A DNA stretch of 42,281 nucleotides from NCBI RefSeq assembly GCF_900659865.1, contig NZ_LR213791.1, forward strand, positions 1 to 42,281. The letters run 5' to 3'. Position numbers and translations under genes: made by a program. Positions 16,544-25,237 of the stretch are shown piece after piece. The notes under the pieces were generated by a model. It did no database searches. It saw only the letters and a program-made list of their open reading frames with translations, and was not told the DNA's origin. The DNA is from Hyella patelloides LEGE 07179 (lineage in GTDB: Bacteria > Cyanobacteriota > Cyanobacteriia > Cyanobacteriales > Xenococcaceae). Position 1 is the first letter of the stretch. Each line of letters begins with the position of its first letter.

Positions 16544-17665
16544 CTAATGATGGTGATGGTGATGGGCTGCTTGGATAGCAGCTAATTGAGGATTAACAGT
16601 AATACTTTCTTCTGAGAGTAAAGCTTCGATATGTTGATTTGCCCAAGCTGCTGTCATTTGTAAAAATTCTGGGCGATCGTTGACACAGGGCATTCTGATA
16701 AAGTTAACATCAGAATAACGATGTTGTAGATGATGAATAATGTGATCTACATCCAGAATTGTTTCATGATTTTCTGTAGCAAAGCCAATAGGCATCATGA
16801 CAATAGCATCAGCACCTAAGTCAATCAGATTTTTCGCAGCTAACTTTACATTAGGTTGTGTCCATTCAATCAATGGGGTGTCATGATTGAGCCAGCCAAC
16901 AGAAATTAAAGGGTATTTAGTAATTAATTCTTCTCTGACTAATTCATAAAGAGCTTGGCTTTCATCAATACCAGAAGTAAATCCTTTGGCTTTATGAGGA
17001 CAGCCGTGATTCATCAAAATGATACCAGTTCTAGAGGGTAAATGAGCTTGAGCTAGGTCGGCTGTAATTTTTTGTTCGACCATGTTTGCTAGCAGTTTAA
17101 TGTAAGCTGGCTGATTATAAAAAGAAGGAATATAACGAGTATTTTTCAACCAATGATTGTTATCTTCTCCTAGTTGAGCTAAGGCTTTATTGACTTGTTC
17201 TACAGCAATACCACTGGTAAAGATAGAGTCAACTACTAGTAGAGGATAAATTAATAATTTGGTAAAACCTTCAGCTTTAACTTGACTTAAAACTTGTTCT
17301 GGAAGAAATGGTTTACAGAAATTAAAAGCTTTAAAAACTTTAACGCGATCGCCCCAAGTTTGCTGTAATTCTTTTTCAATACCTGCTCTTTGTTGCTCAA
17401 AAATTTGATTATGGGGTGAAATAAAATTACCATGTTGATGACCCCATTCATGAAGATCGAACATGGCTAATAATTTGGCTAAAGGAGGATATATCCAGTG
17501 AGGAACAGGAGCAAATTTTGCTGTTAATAAGTTTAAAGCTTGCTCATTATAATTGGCAAAATCTTCATAACTTTCTACTTCTCCATAGCCCATTAGCAAA
17601 ACGGCAACTTTTTCCGTTGCAGAATGATGAGTATGTTCATGGTGATGTTTTTGCGTAGTGACCAC
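16544..17665 (-). CDS. Ferrochelatase-family protein with His-rich ends
   Basis: A 373-residue class II chelatase-fold protein. The N-terminal VAVLLMGYGEVESYEDF, the central LMNHGCPHKAKGF (catalytic-type His) and the C-terminal MPIGFATENHETILDVDH (catalytic-type Glu) match the ferrochelatase plan. The start is GTG at 17665, supported by AAGGAAG just upstream. Residues 7-14 read HHHEHTHH and the protein ends in six histidines. It lacks the C-terminal chlorophyll-binding-like (CAB) segment of standard cyanobacterial HemH, and its N-terminus differs from that enzyme. It may be a second chelatase, perhaps for another metal, or a metal-delivery variant. It is divergent from the hydrolase-like gene. 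Confidence 0.78.
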   Translation of the reverse strand: MVTTQKHHHEHTHHSATEKVAVLLMGYGEVESYEDFANYNEQALNLLTAKFAPVPHWIYPPLAKLLAMFDLHEWGHQHGNFISPHNQIFEQQRAGIEKELQQTWGDRVKVFKAFNFCKPFLPEQVLSQVKAEGFTKLLIYPLLVVDSIFTSGIAVEQVNKALAQLGEDNNHWLKNTRYIPSFYNQPAYIKLLANMVEQKITADLAQAHLPSRTGIILMNHGCPHKAKGFTSGIDESQALYELVREELITKYPLISVGWLNHDTPLIEWTQPNVKLAAKNLIDLGADAIVMMPIGFATENHETILDVDHIIHHLQHRYSDVNFIRMPCVNDRPEFLQMTAAWANQHIEALLSEESITVNPQLAAIQAAHHHHHH

Positions 17666-17846
17666 GTTGCTTCCTTTATAATAAACAGTGAATTTTTAGT
17701 GAGGCGTATTTTCTCGTTTTAAATAACAAGACTAAAGTGTTGTTGTAACTGATTAACGACTAAGGTTAAGCTAACGTGACTCTTTTAAAAAAAACTTTTT
17801 GTAAAGAAATAATTTACATTCTCGATCATTAATTAACTATTGTTTA

Positions 17847-18434
17847 ATGAAAGTAATAATTTGCCCTGGTATTCATGAGACTCAATTAACCGATCGCTTT
17901 CTTCAGAGTTTATTGAGAATTGAGTCAGAGAAAGTCATGAACTCTGTAAATTCCGTAAATGAGAAATTTTTAGTTTTTGCCACAGACAAATATCCTGCAT
18001 ATTCTCCTCTTCATGTTTATCAGTGGTTGAATAAACCAGAAATTTTAACCGATGAATTATTGTTTATCTGTTTTAGCGCAGGGGTTGTTGGTGGGATTGG
18101 TGCAGCGATCGCATTACAATTAAAAAGAGTAAAAATTAAAGCCTTTATCGCCATAGATGGCTGGGGTGTGCCGTTATTCACCAATTTTCCCCTTTACCGC
18201 TTTAGTCATGATTATTTCACCCACTGGAGTTCTGCTATTTTAGGAACAGGAGAATCAAATTTTTATAGCGATCCTCCTGTCCCTCATTTAACCTTGTGGG
18301 AAACCCCTGAAACTTGTCAAGGATGGATAGTGAACTCAGGAAATAATCACCAAAAAATTTCTAAAATAAAAAGCTCTGCTAAAGATTATCTACAGGAAAT
18401 TATTGGTATTACAGATTCTCCAGGGAATACTTGA
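17847..18434 (+). CDS. Alpha/beta-hydrolase-like hypothetical protein
   Basis: A 195-residue soluble protein. It opens MKVIICPGIHETQLT, a beta strand and oxyanion-type turn. It has LLFICFSAGVVGGIGAAIAL at about 73-92, which fits the nucleophile elbow with Ser in F-S-A-G, although the classical GxSxG is not complete. AFIAIDGWGVPL and a late His-containing stretch could supply acid and base. The catalytic assignment is inference. It diverges from the ferrochelatase-like gene with about 180 bases of shared promoter region. Confidence 0.6.
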   Translation: MKVIICPGIHETQLTDRFLQSLLRIESEKVMNSVNSVNEKFLVFATDKYPAYSPLHVYQWLNKPEILTDELLFICFSAGVVGGIGAAIALQLKRVKIKAFIAIDGWGVPLFTNFPLYRFSHDYFTHWSSAILGTGESNFYSDPPVPHLTLWETPETCQGWIVNSGNNHQKISKIKSSAKDYLQEIIGITDSPGNT

Positions 18435-18538
18435 GTGGGGAATCTGCTCAATTTGCGATCGCTATGTATTATAAGTTTAATACTAAAGACGCGTAATGCT
18501 TAATATTTACTATAAAATTTGGGATATTAGCTAATTAG

Positions 18539-18551
18539 GTGAGGGGCTGAC
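18539..18551. repeat. Second copy of GTGAGGGGCTGAC
   Basis: Exact 13-base match to 16485-16497, same orientation, here just before the lipoprotein start. It lacks the GC-rich hairpin seen at the first copy. The two copies bracket the ferrochelatase-like and hydrolase-like genes. Confidence 0.55.
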
Positions 18552-18560
18552 TTGATTTTA

Positions 18561-19013
18561 ATGAATATTTTAGTTAGGAATCAGAAAAAAAAATATGTAA
18601 TTATTGTTAGTTTTTTCGCTTGGTTGATAGTAGGTTGTGAAAATCAAAAATATACTCAATGTCAAGAAATAATTGCGATCGCCAATAGCGCAAACAATCA
18701 AGCACAAAAAATTACCGATAGTTCACAAGAAAAACTAGCAGAGATGAAAACATGGCTACAAGCAGCAGACGTAATGACTATAGCAGCCAAGGAAATTGAA
18801 TCTTTACCCATTAAAGATCCCAAACTAATCAATTATCAGGGAAATTTAGCTGGTATCTTTCGTATTTATTCTCAAGCAACTTATGATGCTGTCAAAGCAA
18901 GAGAAAAGAAAAACTTATCAGCTTTAAAAATAGCTCACGATCATGCTCAAGAAGCGGGAAAACTAAATCAAGCTTTAGTCACAAAAATTAATAATTATTG
19001 TGTTGCAAAATAG
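18561..19013 (+). CDS. Small lipoprotein, unknown function
   Basis: A 150-residue protein. The basic N-terminus and hydrophobic run KKYVIIVSFFAWLIVGC end in a lipobox with Cys near residue 26, so it is probably a membrane-anchored lipoprotein. The mature part is helical and rich in Gln/Lys/Ala with two further cysteines (TQCQEIIAIA near the start, NNYCVAK at the end) that could form a disulfide. I chose ATG at 18561 over the in-frame TTG at 18552. No family name is recognised. It stands alone between a hydrolase-like gene and a convergent membrane protein gene. Confidence 0.65.
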   Translation: MNILVRNQKKKYVIIVSFFAWLIVGCENQKYTQCQEIIAIANSANNQAQKITDSSQEKLAEMKTWLQAADVMTIAAKEIESLPIKDPKLINYQGNLAGIFRIYSQATYDAVKAREKKNLSALKIAHDHAQEAGKLNQALVTKINNYCVAK

Positions 19014-19082
19014 TTGATTGTTGTTGGATATAGACAAAGCAATGCCTTGCCCATACATTTTTTTTACTAAACACAAAAATGC

Positions 19083-20666
19083 CTAGGAATTGGGATTCTG
19101 AAGCACGACGACTAAAAGATTGTTATTCTCGAAATATATTCTATATAAAGGACGGATTAAGACTGCTTCAGTTTTAGGAATAAATTGATTATCTACTCCC
19201 GTAAAAATATCTTTTTGGTAGTCGGGAGAAGCAAATTTAAAACCCAAAGTTTCTAGTTTTGTATAAAACTGAATTTGATTACTGTTCAGATAATACCAGG
19301 TAATACGATTCAAGATTGGGTATTTCTTGTAAGCTTGAATATTGCCGTAGGTATAATTTAAGGCATTAACAATGGCTAAGGTGGGGTGTTGCTGTGAAAT
19401 AGGTAATTTGGGAACGATTTCCCCTAAATCAGAAATAAGTATAGTCACAATTATTTCATCTTGAACATTTTGAGAATAAAGTACATTTCCTAAAGTAAAA
19501 CTAACATTAGAAAAAGCAAGAGATAATATAAAAAGAAAAGAAATTAAACAATATTTGAGATATTTTTGGGTTCTTTGTAAAACTTTATTAGATAGAAACA
19601 GGCAACAAATAGCAACTAAAGTACTAAAACCCATCATAGTACGAGGTGCAAAAATTGGATTTTCTAAGACAAGCATTACACCCGAAACACCAATAATTAA
19701 AAGTAGTATATAAAATACTGGAAAAGTTAAAAATAGTAAGTATTGTAATAAAGATTTTGAATTAGAGTTCTTGTTTTTTTGTGAGATAACTGTGTTGATA
19801 ATTATAGTCAAAATTGTAGTAACAAATAAGATATAAAATAAATTAATTAGAGTGCCATTACCTAATGATTGCTGAATATTATCCCAAGAAGATAGTACAT
19901 TTTTGATAACTTTTTGAGGAAAGTCTGAAAAAGAAATAAGCTGGGAATGATGCAAGTTATATTCATTAGTAATATAAAAGTTTTTAATAGGACTATAAGC
20001 AATAAAAGAAAATAATAAAATAATTATGGAAGTAATAAAAACATTAAAAGATTTTTTATTTTGTCTTCTGAGTAGCTTAACTAAAGCATCAAAAAAGCAA
20101 GTTACTAAATAAACAGATGTTGAAGCTTGATACAAACAAAGAGAACAAACTAGTAATAGCAGGCTTAAGCTAAAATTAATGATTTTCTCTTTCCTATTGA
20201 ATTGGTCGTTAACACTAACACTAATACTCAAAGCTGCTAAAGTTGATGTTAAAATAGCAACTGCCATTGTAAAAGAATCAAAAACAAAAGCAAAATTTTG
20301 TAGATTAAAAGGATTAATAACAAAAATAACTCCACTTAAAGTCAACAACAGTAAATCATGTACTTTAAATAATTTTCCTAGATATACTGCACTAAGCGAA
20401 TAAATAGCAAAAGCTAAGACTTGAGGTAGTGGAGAAATATCTGTGAGTGGTTTACCTAATTGAAGTACAAGACTAATTAAACTGGAAAGAGGTCTTCCAT
20501 TATCATTCCAAAAAGTTTCTCCCGTGGTTACTCTTGTTAGATCGTCTGAATACAAAATATTTGCTAATAAGAGAGAACTCATTGCAAATAAAGAAATTAA
20601 AAATATATTTATAAATGCTTTTTTCTCTACTTTGGACAATAAAAAATAAGGAAAAATGTTTTTCAT
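19083..20666 (-). CDS. GtrII-like glucosyltransferase domain membrane protein
   Basis: A 527-residue polytopic membrane protein with about ten to twelve hydrophobic segments. The first periplasmic loop contains YSDDLTRVTTGETFWNDNGRPLSSLI followed by LGKPLTDISPLPQVLA. This matches the GtrII/glucosyl transferase family, which adds glucose from an undecaprenyl carrier to surface glycan. The GtrB-like gene at 23043 could make the lipid-linked sugar, a plausible partner. The C-terminal soluble part (about 410-527) includes LNYTYGNIQAYKKYP. It is the only intact glycan membrane gene in a region full of relics. Confidence 0.75.
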   Translation of the reverse strand: MKNIFPYFLLSKVEKKAFINIFLISLFAMSSLLLANILYSDDLTRVTTGETFWNDNGRPLSSLISLVLQLGKPLTDISPLPQVLAFAIYSLSAVYLGKLFKVHDLLLLTLSGVIFVINPFNLQNFAFVFDSFTMAVAILTSTLAALSISVSVNDQFNRKEKIINFSLSLLLLVCSLCLYQASTSVYLVTCFFDALVKLLRRQNKKSFNVFITSIIILLFSFIAYSPIKNFYITNEYNLHHSQLISFSDFPQKVIKNVLSSWDNIQQSLGNGTLINLFYILFVTTILTIIINTVISQKNKNSNSKSLLQYLLFLTFPVFYILLLIIGVSGVMLVLENPIFAPRTMMGFSTLVAICCLFLSNKVLQRTQKYLKYCLISFLFILSLAFSNVSFTLGNVLYSQNVQDEIIVTILISDLGEIVPKLPISQQHPTLAIVNALNYTYGNIQAYKKYPILNRITWYYLNSNQIQFYTKLETLGFKFASPDYQKDIFTGVDNQFIPKTEAVLIRPLYRIYFENNNLLVVVLQNPNS

Positions 20667-20691
20667 GTATATTTTATTTAGTTCTATTTTT

Positions 20692-21042
20692 TCACTGAGG
20701 AATAACTTTAATGATAGCCATTGTAACTTGAGAGTAATCTTGTAAACCCATCTCCAAACTTAAGATAGTCTGGGGTGGAACTCCCATCACATTAAAATCG
20801 AGTTTAAACCCTTTATTTTCATCCCTAGGAAGATGATAAGCTTTGGTTACATCAGGACGAGATAAATTAACAGGAGTTTCGCTAATTAAGAAATCATCAC
20901 GCTTGATTCTGACTTTAGTTGCAGGTGATTTTTTGCCCATTACCCACCTTTGTAAGTATATAAACGGATCGACTCCTCTACAACCATATTCTTCTTCTGC
21001 TTCTGTGGGTAAGCGATATTCTCTTTTAGTTTTCTTACTCAA
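20692..21042 (-). pseudogene. Chimeric remnant: FGE-sulfatase fragment joined to a glycan-protein tail
   Basis: A 116-codon frame starting only with TTG. Residues 2-20 (SKKTKREYRLPTEAEEEYG) are a clear piece of the formylglycine-generating-enzyme/sulfatase-modifying domain, whose usual wording is RLPTEAEWEYACR. From about residue 30 the sequence changes to WVMGKKSPATKVRI ... PVNLSRPDVTKAYHLP ... GFKLDFNVMGVPP, a beta-sandwich tail found at the end of cyanobacterial glycosyltransferase and methyltransferase proteins. The two pieces do not belong together in any protein I know. I read it as a deletion fusion of two dead genes, though translation cannot be excluded. Confidence 0.65.
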
Positions 21043-21227
21043 TTGGATAGAATTAATTGTATATTGTTAGAGTATTTAGTATCTATTCAATAGATTAATT
21101 TTCTTTTCTCGCGCTTTGGGAAAAGCTTGATACCAACTTCGGACTTGGTTATTGTCGAATCTCATTAACTTAAATAAAGTATAATTTAGTGGCAAATGCC
21201 AAGTAGCTCTTCCAATATTTGTCATTA

Positions 21228-22844
21228 ATGAATAAAAAAAATATTAATAATTTTATTGTTCTTTTAGTAGGTTTGTGTTTAGGGTTTTTATATACAACTT
21301 ATTTATTAGGCGATCAAATCTTACCCTTCAATAGTGAATGGTTATTTACTCTTAATAGAGAGCTTACACAATCTTATTTAGGTTGGCTATTTTTCAGGTT
21401 TGATTATTGGCATTGGCCCTTAACTTTACTGATAATATTATATATCCTTTTAAAGCTTCAATAGGCTATACAGACTCTATACCTTTGTTAGCAATTTTTT
21501 TAAATTAATTTCTAATTTTCTTCCAACTAATTTTCAATACACTGGAATATTTCTTTTATTAAGTTTTAGCTTGCAATTTTTTTGGGGAGCTAAATTAGCA
21601 GTTCTATTTTTAGAAAATAATTATTTTACTGCGATCGCATCAGGTATTTTGTTTATGATCGCTCCTCTTTTAACCAATAGAATAGTTCATGTGGCTCTTA
21701 CCAGTCATTGGTTAATATTGGCATCAATCTGGAGTTATTTTAGTCTAATAGCTGCCCATAAAATAAAAAAAATATTAATACTACAATATTTTTTGATTTT
21801 TATTACCTCTGGAATTCATCCCTATTTAGCTGTCATGGTATTTTTTATTATTATTACCAGTTATATACAGCTTTATTTTGACAAAAAAATCAAATGACAA
21901 CCAGGATTCTTAGCTTTTATAATCGCTTTATTTTTATTGATTATTGGTTGGTATTTGTTTGGTTATCTGACTAACGATAATTCTGTAGGTAATCAAGGTT
22001 TTGGTGAATATTCTCTTAATCTCAATAGCCTGATTAATCCCATGTCTGCCTCACTATTCATCAAAAGTTTACCCTATCCAATCGAGCAGTCTGAAGGTTA
22101 TAATTATCTCGGAATAGGAATATTACTACTATGTACTTAGCCAGGTACGATAGTGAAGCTTATGATTTTAATTGTTATAAATTACCTCAATCAATTGCTT
22201 ACAGTAAACTCGAAGAAGATGCTGCTTATGTATTAGATAAGAAAAAATACTTTAATTTAGCTACTCAGATAAATTTTGATGATACTAATTCTCATTATTG
22301 TAGCGAGATTGATAGTTTTACTGTTTGTAGAAAACGTTCTTCTTCTTCAGAGATTAAAGAGATAGATATTAAAGTCAAACCTTACTCAATCAATACACTT
22401 TTGGATTTTCAAGCTAATTCTAATAATTCATTAGATTATCAATGGGGTGATTGGTCATTGTCAGAGAGGGAAGGAACGTGGACAGATGGTAAAGAGGCTC
22501 ATCTTTTCATGATGCTTCAAGAACCAGTTAAACACGATTTGATACTTAGTATGGAGGCTGTACCCTTTATTCATGAAAATCATCCCCAACAAATAGTTGA
22601 TGTTCTCGTGAATGAAGAATTAGTTACTCAATTAATCTTTAAACTAGGTCAGCCCTTGCTCAATCAATATAAAATCCCTCTTCTTGCAAAACTGATTAAT
22701 TCTATTTCTCCTCTACAAATTACCTTTCGTTTTTCCAATCTTGTTTCACCTCACAGTGTAGGTTTAGGAGAAGATAAACGTTTACTCGGTTTGTGGTTTA
22801 AAAAATTTAAACTTGTTGAAGATAAGACAGGTAGCAGACATTAG
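21228..22844 (+). pseudogene. DUF6311 membrane protein, multiply disrupted
   Basis: The start (ATG 21228) reads as a DUF6311 N-terminus: GFLYTTYLLGDQILPFNSEWLF ... QSYLGWLFFRFDYWHWP. The frame breaks at about 21440, where YPFKASIGYTDSIPLLAIF continues in another frame. A second shift falls in a T-run at about 21497. An in-frame TGA is at 21895-21897. The frame changes again at about 22135, with a likely internal deletion of some 100-200 codons. The C-terminal soluble domain (22140-22841: DYQWGDWSLSEREGTWTDG ... PHSVGLGEDKRLLGLWF) is intact. The original role was probably surface-glycan related. Confidence 0.85.
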
Positions 22845-22908
22845 GTTAATTTGGTGTAAGCAAGTATAAAATGCAGAGAATAGAATGCAAATATTTAACC
22901 TTTTTGAT

Positions 22909-22963
22909 GTTGACGAAGTCAGAGGAAGCCTCGTCTTTTCAAGGCGGGGTCTCTCTGACCAGC
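22909..22963. repeat. Palindromic repeat element
   Basis: GTCAGAG (about 22917-22923) and CTCTGAC (about 22952-22958) form a 7-bp outer stem around a GC-rich centre containing GGCGGGGTCTC. The reverse complement of the centre shares GAGACCCCGC and CGCCTT-AAAAG-ACGAG wording with 28361-28385, so both belong to one small repeat family. Confidence 0.45.
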
Positions 22964-23042
22964 TTACTCCAGCATCTTTACAAAACTACCCAATCATAGT
23001 GGCTTTTGAAATTTAAAATGACAGTGGAGAAAATATGTAGAT

Positions 23043-24080
23043 ATGATCGATCGAGAAAGATATGTGATTATGCCAGTTGATCGAGCCAAAAGTGTGGAAT
23101 TATCTGTGGTAATTCCTTTATACAACGAGGAAGATAATCTCGATTGTTTATTTACCAGATTGATTGGTGCATTAGATTGTTTGAATACCACTTATGAAAT
23201 TGTCTGTATTAATGACGGGAGTACCGATAATACTCCCAAGCATTTAATTGATTTTCATGACCGCAATCCAGCTATTAAAGTTCTCAACCTTTCACGTAAC
23301 TTTGGCAAAGAAATTGCCTTGACTGCGGGGATAGACCACGCGATTGGGGCAGCAGTTATTCCCATTGATGCTGATTTGCAAGACCCTCCTGAATTAATTG
23401 AACAATTAGTTGCCAAGTGGCGTGAAGGTTATGATGTAGTATATGCTACCAGGAGATCGCGACAAGGAGAAACCTGGCTGAAAAAATTCACTGCTAATGT
23501 TTTTTATAGTACCATTGGAAAAATGAGCCAGGTACCAATTCCCTCTCACACGGGTGATTTTCGCTTATTAGATCGCAGAGTAGTTGAGGCGATTAGGAAA
23601 ATGCCCGAACGAACTCGTTTTATGAAAGGCTTATTTGCTTGGGTAGGCTACAAGCAAACATCGGTAATGTTTGATCGCAAACCACGACATCGAGGTAATA
23701 CAACTTGGAGTTATTGGAAACTGTGGAACTTTGCCCTGGATGGCATTATCTCTTTTAGTTTTTTACCTTTAAAAGTCTGGAGTTATGTTGGTGCGTCTAT
23801 CTCCTTTGTATCTATACTGTATGCTTCTTTTTTGGTCATTCGTACCTTGATTTTTGGTGTTGACGTTCCGGGGTATGCTTCGTTGATGGTGGCGATCTTG
23901 TTCTTGGGCGGGATTCAATTAATTACCCTGGGGATTTTAGGAGAATATTTAGGTCGCGTTTATGAAGAAGTTAAAGGCAGACCTTTATATTTTGTCAGAG
24001 AAAGCTATGGTTTTGATTTAAACTCAGAACAATTAAGAGTAAAATCGAACCAATCTATCAGCACAAGATCGGCTGAATGA
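23043..24080 (+). CDS. GtrB/DPM1-like family 2 glycosyltransferase
   Basis: A 345-residue enzyme. The GT2 domain (about 20-250) has ELSVVIPLYNEEDNLDCL, INDGSTDNTPKHLI and the metal-binding DADLQDPPEL. The family sequence PERTRFMKGLFAWVGYKQ follows, and the C-terminus has two transmembrane helices (about 245-270 and 280-305). It should transfer a sugar from UDP- or GDP-sugar to polyprenyl phosphate on the cytoplasmic face. A GtrII- or ArnT-like protein would then use the lipid-linked sugar outside. An alternative start is the ATG at 23070. It is intact although flanked by relics. Confidence 0.88.
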   Translation: MIDRERYVIMPVDRAKSVELSVVIPLYNEEDNLDCLFTRLIGALDCLNTTYEIVCINDGSTDNTPKHLIDFHDRNPAIKVLNLSRNFGKEIALTAGIDHAIGAAVIPIDADLQDPPELIEQLVAKWREGYDVVYATRRSRQGETWLKKFTANVFYSTIGKMSQVPIPSHTGDFRLLDRRVVEAIRKMPERTRFMKGLFAWVGYKQTSVMFDRKPRHRGNTTWSYWKLWNFALDGIISFSFLPLKVWSYVGASISFVSILYASFLVIRTLIFGVDVPGYASLMVAILFLGGIQLITLGILGEYLGRVYEEVKGRPLYFVRESYGFDLNSEQLRVKSNQSISTRSAE

Positions 24081-24091
24081 TAAAAATTTAA

Positions 24092-24270
24092 AATAGTATT
24101 TTTATACTCACCATTATCTGCATCGTCGCTACAGGATTAGGAATGTTATTTCTTGGGGAATCGACAGAGATCGGCTACAGATTTGGCTGGAGCAAATGGG
24201 TATTTTAGTTCCTATTCTTTATATCCTGTTGTCAACCCCTGCATATTTCTCGACCCACGTTAGTATTTAA
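24092..24270 (+). pseudogene. Membrane-protein relic downstream of the GtrB-like gene
   Basis: From 24092 the frame reads FILTIICIVATGLGMLFLG then ESTEIGYRFGWSKWVF and meets a TAG at 24206. Shifting by one base continues LVPILYILLSTPAYFSTHV to a TAA at 24268. Two hydrophobic helices joined across a one-base shift look like a decayed piece of a polytopic membrane protein, perhaps once the partner of the GtrB-like enzyme. The family is not identified. Confidence 0.5.
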
Positions 24271-24295
24271 ATATTCAATCAATTTTTGGAGATGT

Positions 24296-24766
24296 CTATT
24301 GTTTCGCTTCAATAATTTCAGCAAATTTTTGTCTTTGTTGAGGCGTTAAAATTTCTCTAGTTGCTAGCATACTTTCAAAATGTAATTTTCCCAATTGTTG
24401 ACGAAATTGCACTATTTCCTCATGCTTGACTCGAATATTTGTTGCAGAATCCGTTCCTGCCATCATAATTGATAATTGTTGTTGAGAAATTCGTAACTCT
24501 TCTTTAAGTCGTGTAATTTGTGCTTGATAGCGACGGCGAATCTGTCTAATTTGAGATCTTTGCTGAGGAGTAAGATTTAATTGTTCAAATAAACTGCTGG
24601 GGGTTTTTTTTTCAGTTGTTTGTTGAAAATTATCCGCAATAATTATTTGAGAATAGCTATGTTTTTTGACTAAATAATAATGCCTTGGAGTATTGGCGAT
24701 CGCTTGATAAGGCTGGCAGATAACTACGGTAAAACTTAACAATAGCTGAGAATAACACCGTTGCAT
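24296..24766 (-). CDS. Spy/CpxP-like periplasmic stress protein
   Basis: A 156-residue protein with a hydrophobic N-terminus (about 5-25), probably exported. It carries two LTxxQ motifs, LTPQQR at 65-70 and LTPQQR at 140-145, the hallmark of the Spy/CpxP/CnrX fold. Between them is a long charged amphipathic helix (IRRRYQAQITRLKEELRISQQQ). Relatives act as periplasmic chaperones or as sensors that hold back an anti-sigma factor. Being third in an operon after an ECF sigma gene and a one-span membrane protein, it could be the signal-sensing or feedback component. Confidence 0.75.
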   Translation of the reverse strand: MQRCYSQLLLSFTVVICQPYQAIANTPRHYYLVKKHSYSQIIIADNFQQTTEKKTPSSLFEQLNLTPQQRSQIRQIRRRYQAQITRLKEELRISQQQLSIMMAGTDSATNIRVKHEEIVQFRQQLGKLHFESMLATREILTPQQRQKFAEIIEAKQ

Positions 24767-24798
24767 ATTAATCTTTTTTTTGAGAAATCAAAACTAAT

Positions 24799-25194
24799 TT
24801 ATTTAAAAGTAGTTGAAGTCATAACTTGAGGCGATTCAGCCGTTGATAACAACTGATAAATTTCTGCTTCGGGGGTTGCAGAAAAATAAGAATCTTCTAT
24901 AGTTTCTTCCCAGCTATCAACCACAAACAATTCTAGGTTGATTCTATCTTGAGCAAATTGGGGTGTTTGTTGTAAAAAGCGTTGATTATTCCAGGTAAAC
25001 ACCATGCCCATTGCGATCGCCCCAGGAAGAAACCAAAACAAACCCGAAGCGTTTTTAGTAGATTTTCGTGGTTGTCGCTCAATTAGTTCCATTAGCTGAG
25101 CTTCTACATGGGGATTGGCTGGTGGTGGCGTAGGGTGATGTTGCTGCAAAAAATTAACTAGATCGCGATCGTCGTCTGGTAGAAAATTCTTCAT
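24799..25194 (-). CDS. Putative membrane anti-sigma factor
   Basis: A 131-residue protein with a cytoplasmic N-terminal part (1-49: DRDLVNFLQQHHPTPPPANPHVEAQLMELI), one transmembrane helix at about 50-68 (SGLFWFLPGAIAMGMVF) and a short outer domain. It begins 43 bases after the ECF sigma gene. That order and topology are those of an anti-sigma factor. There is no zinc HxxxCxxC motif, so it would be of the non-ZAS type. The assignment is by context. Confidence 0.6.
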   Translation of the reverse strand: MKNFLPDDDRDLVNFLQQHHPTPPPANPHVEAQLMELIERQPRKSTKNASGLFWFLPGAIAMGMVFTWNNQRFLQQTPQFAQDRINLELFVVDSWEETIEDSYFSATPEAEIYQLLSTAESPQVMTSTTFK

Positions 25195-25237
25195 TGGTGG
25201 CTCATTAAATTCAAGGGAACAAAAGTCAGAATCAACT

